Source: Thermoproteota archaeon
Lineage (GTDB): Archaea > Thermoproteota > Bathyarchaeia > RBG-16-48-13 > GCA-020355125
Assembly: GCA_030837285.1 (NCBI GenBank)
Contig: JAUPKU010000010.1
Coordinates: 1 to 64,000 of the forward strand
DNA length: 64,000 nt
Direction: 5' to 3'
The notes beneath the pieces are model-generated. The model was not told the DNA's origin. It saw only the letters and a list, made by a program, of their open reading frames with translations, and did no database searches. How positions within the stretch are numbered: position 1 is the stretch's first letter; every line of letters starts with the position of its first letter. Shown one piece after another: positions 29,974 through 39,417 of this stretch. A program made the position numbers and the translations under genes.

Positions 29974-32295
29974 TCATTCTTTCTTGTGAGTGGAGCTTTT
30001 ATCTTGCTGTTTAGGTCGATTGGAGTCTTTCCTCATTGTGTTCAAAAGTTTTTCTAAGATTATTATTGCAGCCTTCTTATCTAGAGGGCTATTTTCGTTT
30101 CCGCATTTGGGCGAGTAGATGCAGGATGGGCAGCCTTCGCTGCACTCGCAATTCTCAATCAGACGCAGCGTCGCTGTGAACAATTGTTCAATCGCGTAAT
30201 AGAGCACCTCGGAGATTCCTATACCTCCCTCGAAGCCGTCGTAGATGAATATTGTAGGCTGTCCCGTGTCGGGGTGAATGGGCGTTGAAACGCCTCCGAT
30301 ATCCCATCTGTCGCACATTGCATAGAGTGGTGCCATCGCTATCATGGCATGCTCGACCGCGTGTAGTCCCCCCTCGAAGTCGAGGTTTTGCCCTTCGATT
30401 TCGGATTCTATTTCTTTCGTTATCGTGAACCACATTCCCACTGTTACGAAGCTTAATGGCGACAGATTCAGCGGCTGCCTCCCTATCACCTCATCGTACT
30501 TCTTGATCAGGTATTGATAGTAGGACTCCGTAACCTCCAACTCCCCAAGACCGAAATTAACACTCTCGTTCTTCTCTTCGTACTTCTTTATGACGGATAT
30601 GTCAATTGTCTTCAGTGGTTCCGTGTAGTAGTCCACGTCCTCCTGCTTGACCTTGGCTATCTGTGTAGCAAGATCCAGTTCGGTGACGATGTAAGTGTCT
30701 CCTTGATGAAGTAGGACAGCCCCCTCAAAAGCCTCGTCATATGCCTTAGTCAAATCAAGCGTCTCAAGCACTTTTCCGCTGCAGACAACCTTCACTATCC
30801 TATCCGAAATGTTGTCCAGCTTGACTGTTTCAACCGGTCTGGACAAACCCGAATAGACGTATCCTCTAGTAGTCTCCCTAACCAGATTCTGACTCTTCAA
30901 TGCCGCCAAGCTTGAATCAAGATTTGAAAAATACTTCTCGTCTTTGGATGTCACGGGTAATTCGGCTGAGGCGCACATTACATGCCCCAAGTCGATGTAC
31001 TGGTTGTTTAAGTCAATTATTGCCTGCTCATGGGGCCTGCCAAAGAAGTCTTTGGGATACTTCATGAAGTACTGGTCTAACGGGTTCTGAAACGCTACTA
31101 GAGTCGCAAGGGAGTCCGCTGTCGTTCTGCCAGCTCTGCCTGCTTGCTGCCAAGTCGAGATGAATGTGCCGGGGTACCCTGATATTATAACTGAGTCCAT
31201 AGACCCAATGTCTATTCCAAGCTCCAATGCATTCGTAGAGACAACTCCGATCAGTCCCTTGGTCTTGAATTTACTCTCTATTTCCCTCCTCTCTTCGGGG
31301 AGGTAACCCGCCCTATATGCCGCGACTGCACCCACGAGTTTAGGAGATTTCTGAGTAAGGTCTTCCCTCGTCCATCTGGAAATTAACTCTGCCATCTGCC
31401 TAGATACGGTGAAACAGAGTGTTTGAAATCTTTTGGACACGTTTAGGACAAGCAGTTCTCGTGTTTCCTGATGAGCTGAACGCCTGATCGTTCTGTCTAT
31501 ATCTATGAATGGCGGGTTCCAGAATACAAAGAACTTCCTTCCTCTCGCAGAGCCATCGTCTGAGATCACTTCGAACTCTCTTCCCGTAAGCTTCTCAGAG
31601 TGCTCCTGCGGATTTGCTATCGTCGCTGATGAGAGAATGAATTGTGGGTCAGAGCCGTAGTGCTCACATATCCTCAGCAGTCTCCTCATTAGCAATGCCA
31701 TGTTTGAGCCGAAGACACCTCTGTACACGTGAGCCTCATCGATAACAATAAACTTCAGATTCTCCAGAAAACTGTTCCACTTGTAATGCCACGGAAGATA
31801 CTGATGCAGTCCGTAAGGATTGCTAAGAATTATTCGCGATTTCTCACGGATACTCGAGCGCTGACTCGAAGGAGTGTCTCCATCATAAACATTCGGAACC
31901 GCCCTGATTCCTGTTTCCTTCTCCAAGCTCCTTAAGACTTGTAGCTGATCGTTCGTCAGAGCTTTCGTTGGATAAATGTAGAGGGCTGTTGCAAACTGGT
32001 CCGTGCTCATGACTTCGAAGACGGGTATGTTGAAGGCGAGGGTTTTACCCGAGGCAGTAGGAGTGGCTATGATAACGTTTCTACCCTGCCGTAGTCTATT
32101 GATCGCCGTTGCTTGATGTGAGTACAATTGAATTTTCTTTCGGCTGAGATAGTCTTCTATCGTCTTTGGCAGAGGCTCTTCGAGTTTACCGTAACACGCT
32201 GTGCTGGCTGGAATGACCTCTACGTGCTCTATCTGTCCCTTGTAGGATTCAAACCGCTTTAGGCTTTCAACGAATTCTTCTATCATATGTTCCAC
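29974..32295 (-). CDS. DEAD/DEAH-box helicase of the Hrq1/MrfA (YprA) type with C-terminal DUF1998 zinc-binding Cys cluster
   Basis: LYSHQATAINRLRQGRNVIIATPTASGKTLAFNIP; VIDEAHVYRGVFGSN; VSTNALELGIDIGSMDSVIISGYPGT; QQAGRAGR; C-terminal CECSEGCPSCIYSPKCGN. Confidence 0.9.
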   Translation of the reverse strand: MEHMIEEFVESLKRFESYKGQIEHVEVIPASTACYGKLEEPLPKTIEDYLSRKKIQLYSHQATAINRLRQGRNVIIATPTASGKTLAFNIPVFEVMSTDQFATALYIYPTKALTNDQLQVLRSLEKETGIRAVPNVYDGDTPSSQRSSIREKSRIILSNPYGLHQYLPWHYKWNSFLENLKFIVIDEAHVYRGVFGSNMALLMRRLLRICEHYGSDPQFILSSATIANPQEHSEKLTGREFEVISDDGSARGRKFFVFWNPPFIDIDRTIRRSAHQETRELLVLNVSKRFQTLCFTVSRQMAELISRWTREDLTQKSPKLVGAVAAYRAGYLPEERREIESKFKTKGLIGVVSTNALELGIDIGSMDSVIISGYPGTFISTWQQAGRAGRTTADSLATLVAFQNPLDQYFMKYPKDFFGRPHEQAIIDLNNQYIDLGHVMCASAELPVTSKDEKYFSNLDSSLAALKSQNLVRETTRGYVYSGLSRPVETVKLDNISDRIVKVVCSGKVLETLDLTKAYDEAFEGAVLLHQGDTYIVTELDLATQIAKVKQEDVDYYTEPLKTIDISVIKKYEEKNESVNFGLGELEVTESYYQYLIKKYDEVIGRQPLNLSPLSFVTVGMWFTITKEIESEIEGQNLDFEGGLHAVEHAMIAMAPLYAMCDRWDIGGVSTPIHPDTGQPTIFIYDGFEGGIGISEVLYYAIEQLFTATLRLIENCECSEGCPSCIYSPKCGNENSPLDKKAAIIILEKLLNTMRKDSNRPKQQDKSSTHKKE

Positions 32296-33413
32296 TCATC
32301 ATAGAGTTTTGAGAAGATGTTAGCTAGAGTGATTAGATCCTGCCTGTTATGCTCCACGATGGCTACGAGAGGTCCCACATTTCGGCTTTTAAGATAACTC
32401 TCATAGAACTCTGGGATCAGGGTACTAGGAATGTCAATCTCCCGCTGGACGCCAAAGTACTTCTCCACAGTTTCGAGGCGACAGTTATCCAGTCTGCTTC
32501 TCCATGCGCGTCGTGCAAAGTGCAAAGCGTCAAAATGTGGATTATTCAAGGAAGACCTGATCCCATAGTATGCAAGTCTCTCCTGAATGTACGGTATGTC
32601 GAAAGCCCTGCCATTATACGTTATAAAAGCTGAGTTCCCATCAAGATGAGAAACAAGCTCCCACAGGGCGCCTGCCTCGTCTGAGATATCCCTCAGTAGA
32701 AACTGGCTAATGCCCAGACCACTTGCTCTCGACTTTGCAATACCAAGCAAGATGATGGGTCTTCCGAAAAGCCCCATAGTCTCAATGTCAATTATTGCAA
32801 AATCTTCGCTCCTGCAGAAGCCTGCTAAATAGTGCGCTAGCGGATGCGACTTTGGAAGACGACTGTTAAACCAACTCTGCAAAGAGCTAACGTCCTTCAA
32901 GTCCACTCTGCTTAGGAACTCCTGAGCAGACTCACGCCATATGGGATGCTTCGTCAAATCCCTTATGCTCTGATATCCTTGCTGTTTCAGTTTTCTCTCG
33001 CGAGCAGGGCCTACTCCAGAGAGAAGTTTTAAGTCTGAAAGGATAACTTCTCTACTCTTCCTAAGACTCGTATTCTTTATGTGAGTGTCACATTCAGCTT
33101 CTATACAGTAGCAAGCACCTTGATTATTAGAGATAATTTTCCCTGGAATCACGTCCTCAAGAGCTTTTCCCTTAAACTGTTGAACAAGCTTGCTCTTCAG
33201 CTTCATCGCGTTGGAATACTCTTCTTGGTAAACCCAGGTCTCCTGAATACGACCTCCGTGCATGTGATGAGGCTCATCCTGCTCAGAGATGACGGAGTAT
33301 TCCCTACCATTTCCAATTCTTCGTCCAAGAGACTCCGAAGCTCTTTTAAGGAGCCTCTTTCTTTGCACCGACAAGTCACTAAGCCTCCCAAGAATACTAG
33401 AGTTGTCTTCCAT
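32283..33413 (-). CDS. RNase H-like (RNase_H_2/YprB, MrfB-like) exonuclease-domain protein
   Basis: FAIIDIETMGLFGRPIILLGIAK; NSAFITYNGRAFDIPYIQERLAYYGI; HFDALHFARRAWR; IVEHNRQDLITLANIFSKL. Overlaps the helicase gene by 13 bp. Confidence 0.85.
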   Translation of the reverse strand: MEDNSSILGRLSDLSVQRKRLLKRASESLGRRIGNGREYSVISEQDEPHHMHGGRIQETWVYQEEYSNAMKLKSKLVQQFKGKALEDVIPGKIISNNQGACYCIEAECDTHIKNTSLRKSREVILSDLKLLSGVGPARERKLKQQGYQSIRDLTKHPIWRESAQEFLSRVDLKDVSSLQSWFNSRLPKSHPLAHYLAGFCRSEDFAIIDIETMGLFGRPIILLGIAKSRASGLGISQFLLRDISDEAGALWELVSHLDGNSAFITYNGRAFDIPYIQERLAYYGIRSSLNNPHFDALHFARRAWRSRLDNCRLETVEKYFGVQREIDIPSTLIPEFYESYLKSRNVGPLVAIVEHNRQDLITLANIFSKLYDEWNI

Positions 33414-34014
33414 TCAATCTTATAAGAACACTCTTAATCAAGAAGCAAAGTCAATGCAAAAGTGATAACACTATTTAAAGCAACCTTTATTCATACAGCT
33501 TTGTGACACATATTAATCAGACATTCAATAGAGGAACAGTTGACACTAAGACGCCTTTAGAGCATGATGCAAAACAATCATGAAATCAAAAAGACAACAA
33601 CATGCTATATAAAACATCCCGGAAATAATAGACGAGCAGTGAAAAAATTCATGATGAATAACAGTCCGTTTCCATACACAATCCCATGAATTCGAATACG
33701 TTTTTGCACTTTTTCCCAAACCAATAAACACACAAAAACCCTTTCTCCTAAATAAAGACCCAAAAAAGCCGACCCCACACCCCCCAACAAAAGAGCCTAA
33801 GCTTCAGAGAGAAACAGGTGCTGACAGTAACTGTAACACGCCCAAGACATCAGAACACATCTGACAAGCTAAGAAATAGACTTGAGAGAGAAGCAACATC
33901 CCAAACACGGCAAAAACAAGATGGAATCAAAAAGCAATTGACACTACAGAATAAAGTAACCTTTTATACCTCTTTCTCCGAATACCAAAATCAAAGCAGG
34001 CAGTTGTCACACCA

Positions 34015-34614
34015 TTGAAGGAAAAATTGTTCATAGTCCGCCTGGACAAGATCGAAGGTGAAGGGGACTTCCCATGCCCCAAATGCAGCAACAGAATATC
34101 CCCCGAAGACGAGGAAGAGAAGACCTACACAATAGTAGACATCGTCATGGGAGAAGGCGAAATCCCAGAGAACATGCTCATCAAATGCAAAAGCTGTAGT
34201 AGCATGATACGTCTGGAAGGCTTCGAAGCTCTCGCCGAGACAGAGGAGTCCAGAGCAGATATCTCAACCCCACTGCCTGACTCAAAACCAGGCTTCAGAA
34301 CAAATCATACCATTACCTTCGACGGTAAACAAGTCGGAATAATCGCGATAGACTACGCTACACAAGAAGACGTAACTGCCTTCAAGAAGATGAGAACCCT
34401 CAAAGAAGGAGAGCCCTTCAAAGGCACCATTACAATAGAAAACAAAGAAAATACCTCCCCAGTCAAAACAGAAGACCTTCAAGAGATAGTTAAATTCATC
34501 AAAAGAAAAATCAAAGGCCTAAGAGACAACGACATATACCTTATTGAAATCAAAGACGGCCGTAAGAGCATCATAGGCAGAGCCTCACAGCTGCCAAGTG
34601 AACCCCTAGAATGA
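34015..34614 (+). CDS. Zinc-ribbon protein translationally coupled to tiaS
   Basis: FPCPKCSNRIS...MLIKCKSCSSMIRLEG; ATGA overlap with the next gene at 34611-34614. Confidence 0.7.
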   Translation: MKEKLFIVRLDKIEGEGDFPCPKCSNRISPEDEEEKTYTIVDIVMGEGEIPENMLIKCKSCSSMIRLEGFEALAETEESRADISTPLPDSKPGFRTNHTITFDGKQVGIIAIDYATQEDVTAFKKMRTLKEGEPFKGTITIENKENTSPVKTEDLQEIVKFIKRKIKGLRDNDIYLIEIKDGRKSIIGRASQLPSEPLE

Positions 34615-35999
34615 CCAACCAGACATCAACCACTAATGAACCAAATAGGATTCCACTGCATATAGGCATCGACGACACAGACTCAACCCGCCAAGGATGC
34701 ACAACATACATTGCAGCCCTACTAACCCAGAAACTGATCCAGTTAGGCGCAGACTTCTTCGATTATCCAAACCTCATTCGTCTAAACCCTAACATCCCGT
34801 GGAAGACCCGAGGAAACGCTGCTTTAAGTCTGCGAGTCAATATCAATCAAAACGCTTTACGTAAAGCCATCGAAGAGACATTAAGAATTGTAGAAAGAGA
34901 GTCAGACTTATCCCATCCCCGAACCGACCCGGGAATCGTCTTTTATCAGGGAAAACCAGTCCCCCAAGATATCAAAACCTTCGCCAGAAGAACCATCCAA
35001 GATGTTGTAAAGAAGAGCGAAGCCCTAAAACTAATCAAACACTATAGTGCCGAGGCATATGGATTCAACAGTGGTCGAGGTATAATAGGTGCATTGGCAG
35101 CCATAGGTGAGACTCTAGAAGGTGACCACACCTATGAGTTCATCGCCTACCGAATTCCTGCAAACATAGGAAGCCCTAGAAGAGTCGATGATAAATCAGT
35201 CCTCCAAATGGATGTGAAGATGAAAGGCCAGACATACAACAACACTGACCCTGACAAGAAACGTGTCCTAATAACCCCTAGAGGCAAAGACCCCGTCCTC
35301 CTAGGTATAAGAGGGGAAGACCCACAAGCAGTCAAAATAGCCTACAGCATGATAAAGGTCAACGAGAAAATCGAGAGATGGATTGTTTTCAGAACCAACC
35401 AAGCGACAGACGCTCACCTCAGAAAGATAGAATCAATAAAAGAGATACGTCCCTACCGACCCGTAATAGCGGTTGGCTCCCTAGTTCAAGAGCCACACAT
35501 GATTCCTGGTAGACACGTAATCTTCACCATACAAGACAATACTGCAAAAATTGACTGTGCCGCCTACGAGCCTACAGGCAAATTCAGAAACATAATAAGA
35601 CAACTAAGCATCGGAGATCAAATAGAAGTCTATGGTGGAGTCAGACCTCCCTCCATAAGAAACCTCATTACAATCAACCTAGAAAAAATTAAGATAATAA
35701 GCCTAACCACCAAAACGACTCTCATAAACCCACACTGTAGAGTCTGCGGAGGACGCATGGAGTCTATGGGAAAAGGCCAAGGACTCAGATGCAAAAAATG
35801 CAATAACAGAGAAGACAATGCTAAAAAAACAGCCACTCAAGTCCCGAGGAAAATCAGCGAAGGCCTATATATTCCTCCTCCCAGAGCACACAGACACCTA
35901 ACAAAACCTTTTTGCAGATACGGCATAGAAAAAACTTTGCACACAAGCACTATTCCGAGAGACTTCGAAGGACTAGGCAACCCTCACTTCACAACATAA
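34611..35999 (+). CDS. tiaS: tRNA(Ile2) 2-agmatinylcytidine synthetase
   Basis: LHIGIDDTDSTRQGCTTYIAALL; YGFNSGRGIIGALAAIG; central OB-like region; C-terminal CRVCGGRMESMGKGQGLRCKKC zinc ribbon. Confidence 0.93.
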   Translation: MTNQTSTTNEPNRIPLHIGIDDTDSTRQGCTTYIAALLTQKLIQLGADFFDYPNLIRLNPNIPWKTRGNAALSLRVNINQNALRKAIEETLRIVERESDLSHPRTDPGIVFYQGKPVPQDIKTFARRTIQDVVKKSEALKLIKHYSAEAYGFNSGRGIIGALAAIGETLEGDHTYEFIAYRIPANIGSPRRVDDKSVLQMDVKMKGQTYNNTDPDKKRVLITPRGKDPVLLGIRGEDPQAVKIAYSMIKVNEKIERWIVFRTNQATDAHLRKIESIKEIRPYRPVIAVGSLVQEPHMIPGRHVIFTIQDNTAKIDCAAYEPTGKFRNIIRQLSIGDQIEVYGGVRPPSIRNLITINLEKIKIISLTTKTTLINPHCRVCGGRMESMGKGQGLRCKKCNNREDNAKKTATQVPRKISEGLYIPPPRAHRHLTKPFCRYGIEKTLHTSTIPRDFEGLGNPHFTT

Positions 36000-36283
36000 A
36001 ACTCTATGTAGCCACACTCTAAACAGCGCATCCCCTTAATAGGAAGAACTCGTTTCCCCTTTCTCTTCAACAGCCAACCCTCCTCCGTATCCGTCTCTTC
36101 ACGCCACGAAGGCCCCTCCACATTCACATCTAGACCCTGCAATGTCATCCCCATATCTTGAAGAGGGTTCATTGAGGCTGCTGCAGCTACGCGGGTTACA
36201 GGCTGCTCGAAGGTAGCTGTCACATAAAGTTGCCCCGCTTTCATTTTCCCATTACACTTAGGACACCTATGCTCTTCAGACAT
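35984..36283 (-). CDS. Zinc-ribbon protein
   Basis: MSEEHRCPKCNGKMKAGQLYVTATF...IKGMRCLECGYIEFYV; overlaps tiaS 3' end by 16 bp, convergent. Confidence 0.7.
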   Translation of the reverse strand: MSEEHRCPKCNGKMKAGQLYVTATFEQPVTRVAAAASMNPLQDMGMTLQGLDVNVEGPSWREETDTEEGWLLKRKGKRVLPIKGMRCLECGYIEFYVVK

Positions 36284-36468
36284 TTAATCAACCTCTACTT
36301 CATGAATTACTAATCATTGAATTGAATGACGGTATATGCTCATTTTAGTCTTTTAAGCTTACATTTTTCCAATAGAAGAACTATAAAGTTCTAGGATCCA
36401 ATCAAAGAAAGGAATAAAATCCTCTACTATCTTAATAGTGAGATTGTTTGATAGTGAGGTGATCCTGA

Positions 36469-37011
36469 ATGACTTATTGCCCAAAATGCGGTAATCTAGC
36501 CCGCGAGGAATACAATTTCTGCAAGTTCTGTGGAGCACCACTGAATCGAAATACGGTGGTTCAATCATCCATTCAATCATCCACCCAGCCAGTGACCTTA
36601 ACTTCAGATGATGAAATGAAGAACGTAATCACAAAAAGATTTGAATGCATAAAGAATAAGGATGAAAATGGAATAAGCAGTATACTCGACCAGTCTAGTT
36701 ACTCAAAGTTCGACGACTGGCCTCCGTACGGACTTCAAATCTACGCCGACGCCCTAAAGAACGAATTCGGAGCATATAAAGTTCTAACTAATTACAACTA
36801 TGAGATTAAAAACTTTAAAACTGAAGAACTTGGAACAGTTGCTATTTCCACTTTTTACATTCACTACACAGCAGAGATGCGACGCCAAACCTTCGACGTA
36901 TACTCAAGAGTAACAACTATCCTTCAGAAACAAGATTCAGAGTGGAAGATAGTCCACGAACACTATTCACGCTTCCCAGAAGAACGCAAACGGAACTTTC
37001 TAGGCATCTAA
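36469..37011 (+). CDS. Zinc-ribbon plus SnoaL/NTF2-like domain protein
   Basis: MTYCPKCGNLAREEYNFCKFCGAPL; C-terminal part with TTILQKQDSEWKIVHEHYSRFP resembling DUF4440/SnoaL-like folds. Confidence 0.7.
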   Translation: MTYCPKCGNLAREEYNFCKFCGAPLNRNTVVQSSIQSSTQPVTLTSDDEMKNVITKRFECIKNKDENGISSILDQSSYSKFDDWPPYGLQIYADALKNEFGAYKVLTNYNYEIKNFKTEELGTVAISTFYIHYTAEMRRQTFDVYSRVTTILQKQDSEWKIVHEHYSRFPEERKRNFLGI

Positions 37012-37099
37012 CAAAAAAATAGATATGATATAAAAGGACGTTTACGGTAACGTAACCATCATCGTATTTCTCCAACCAAAGCCAAGAAGTCTTTGAACT

Positions 37100-38173
37100 T
37101 CAGCCTTTCAGATACGAATTAATCTTCTTATAATCGAATTTCTCAGTCTCTAAAACCACATTCAAGAAGTTAAAGATCTTCCGTCTATTCTCAACACTAA
37201 TCTCTGGATAAAAGAGAGGATGAGCAATGACTAAAGAGCGAAAGGCGAAAAAGGGTTGAATAACCTCCATCATTTCCACGTCCCCCGTTAACTCCATATA
37301 TCTACGGAAAAAGAATTCAAAGAGCCTCTCAAAAGAGCCACCTAATCTACCACTATCCATTAGTGACCAGAAAATATAGTTGATCGATAGACAGCTCACG
37401 TCATCCGCAGCCTCTCCCCATTCCCCCCTGCTCCTATCCAAGAGAGAGAAAACCAAATCATCCTGCCAGAGAATGTTAAAAGGATGAATATCCCCATGAA
37501 CCTGACAAAGCCTATGAGACTTATCCTTTATCTTCCACCGCCACTTGATACACTTCTTCTCTATAGTCTCGAATTCCTCAACATTCGTAAAACTATAAGT
37601 TCTTTTATCCTTAGGGTAAGTATCAATTATCCCCATTATACAATCTCCACGCCCAACCAAATCTCTGATACGACGATCATATAAAATCGGGTCATCTCTT
37701 TTTACAGAATGTATCTTCGCCTCATAATCAGCCAAAATTCTTGTTCTCTCAACGTCCAGTGCTTGCAGTTTTCCAGTTTCCTTTATCCTATCCAGATCCT
37801 TAGCGTATTCCTCTCCACACACAAAATCCATAAGAATAAAAAATTCGCTAGCGTCTCTAAGAGAAGTTAGAGATCCATCTGCTAATATGGCTCCTGTATC
37901 ATAAGACTTAACATGATTTTCCATCTTATTGTATACGGTGTGAGCATATAACAACGTGTTAGCTCGATCAGCGGGGAAGTCCTGCCCAAATCCTTTTTGA
38001 CTAAGAGTCTTTAATACGACCTTCTTCCTCTCGCCATTTATTTCGAACTCAATAAGATATGCAATTCCCAGAACACCAGTACCAAGTTCTTTAAAGACTA
38101 AAACAGAGACAGGATTGTGAAATAATTTTGACAAGTATTCAGCTACTACCTTATCATTCAATATCAAATTCAT
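37100..38173 (-). CDS. Aminoglycoside-phosphotransferase-like kinase
   Basis: HRLCQVHGDIHPFNILWQDDLVFSLLDRSRGEWGEAADDVSCLSINYIFW, catalytic loop HGDxxxxN and D-loop. Confidence 0.75.
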   Translation of the reverse strand: MNLILNDKVVAEYLSKLFHNPVSVLVFKELGTGVLGIAYLIEFEINGERKKVVLKTLSQKGFGQDFPADRANTLLYAHTVYNKMENHVKSYDTGAILADGSLTSLRDASEFFILMDFVCGEEYAKDLDRIKETGKLQALDVERTRILADYEAKIHSVKRDDPILYDRRIRDLVGRGDCIMGIIDTYPKDKRTYSFTNVEEFETIEKKCIKWRWKIKDKSHRLCQVHGDIHPFNILWQDDLVFSLLDRSRGEWGEAADDVSCLSINYIFWSLMDSGRLGGSFERLFEFFFRRYMELTGDVEMMEVIQPFFAFRSLVIAHPLFYPEISVENRRKIFNFLNVVLETEKFDYKKINSYLKG

Positions 38174-38205
38174 AAGTCATACTCTTAACTTCTAAAATAA
38201 GTAGA

Positions 38206-39177
38206 TTACCTTGGCATAGCCAAGTCTACCAAGTCAATACCATTATTACATATCCTATTCAGAGCAGCAGCAACAGATGATGCATAAGAGATTGTCCTCG
38301 GTGATTCCCCCGTAAATAACCTATCGAGCTTCCTAATCGTATCTCTCGCAGCTAAATCCGACTCCAATGTTTTTCCAACTAAATCTAGACTCTTAGAAAA
38401 AACAGCTTGTAAAGCGTTTTGATGCATTTCATAAGATATCTCACCCAGTCGATTAAGAAGCTGCATAACCTCTCCCGAAAGAAAAGTATCTTCGAATTCG
38501 ATTACATTCCGAGCAATATCACTTGAATTATCTGCAATGGACTCAATGTGGCTTGCCACGAGACGATAATCTAAACATTCAATTGGGGAGAGACTCATTT
38601 TTTCACTTAATCCAGGGTTTAGAACAGCGGTTCTTAAGAGGCGAACGATAAGGAAGAACAATCTATCAACTTCATCATCTCGCTCAACCACCATCTTCGC
38701 AAGAGAAATATCATGCTCTAAAAGAGAACTAAGAGCGTCTTTATGCATACTAGATGCAAAGAGGTACTCCCTTCTAAGAATTTTCTCTGGTGGAAAGGAA
38801 ATGGGGTCTAAAAGACACTGTAGCGTAATCTGATGAGCATCTTCTTCCACTATTTCCAAACCTATCAAGCTACGTACAGTCTCCCGCACCCGTTCAGACA
38901 CGCCTGTAGACAGCCTAACATTACTCTCTATCCTGATGACATCTGATCCAAGAAGATATTTCCCAGCGATTTCCCTTTCAATATACGGAGAAGGGACTAT
39001 TGTCGTCACTTCAACACTTTTTTCAAGTTTATACTGCGGATCAATAAGAAGACAACCATTCTCCCGCTCAATAACACTCAATATAGAACCCTTAACAAGT
39101 CCTCTCCTCTTAGCCCAATCCCTCGGTAGAGATATTAGAAATGTGCCCCCAGTCTCCTGAACTTTCCGAAACTCCAA
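38206..39177 (-). CDS. PhoU-domain protein with N-terminal AbrB/MazE-like DNA-binding domain
   Basis: N-terminal RKVQETGGTFLISLPRDWAKRRGLVKGSILSVIERENGCLLIDP; helical PhoU-like C-terminal part. Confidence 0.85.
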   Translation of the reverse strand: MEFRKVQETGGTFLISLPRDWAKRRGLVKGSILSVIERENGCLLIDPQYKLEKSVEVTTIVPSPYIEREIAGKYLLGSDVIRIESNVRLSTGVSERVRETVRSLIGLEIVEEDAHQITLQCLLDPISFPPEKILRREYLFASSMHKDALSSLLEHDISLAKMVVERDDEVDRLFFLIVRLLRTAVLNPGLSEKMSLSPIECLDYRLVASHIESIADNSSDIARNVIEFEDTFLSGEVMQLLNRLGEISYEMHQNALQAVFSKSLDLVGKTLESDLAARDTIRKLDRLFTGESPRTISYASSVAAALNRICNNGIDLVDLAMPR

Positions 39178-39417
39178 GATTTTTCAGCCCCTAAATTAAT
39201 CAAACATTCTTTAAAGAAAAAAATTTCTCTTTATGAAAACTAAATAAATCCATCATTTTAATTCTCTGATACCATTTTTTAGAAATTAAATACTCAGCGA
39301 GAAGAAATCATCAAAATAAGTAAAATTTAGGAATTTTCATATAAAATAAAGTTATATTCCAAGCAATTCAACTTTTATGAAGAGGTAGAACTCAAGAATT
39401 TGAGCTGAAACCTAAAC

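Noticed and set aside
30188-30433. Arg-rich 81-aa minus-strand ORF
   Set aside because: Alternate frame within the MrfA-like helicase gene.
33818-34018. 66-aa plus-strand ORF before the zinc-ribbon gene
   Set aside because: Polar, low-complexity sequence; no start context or family resemblance.
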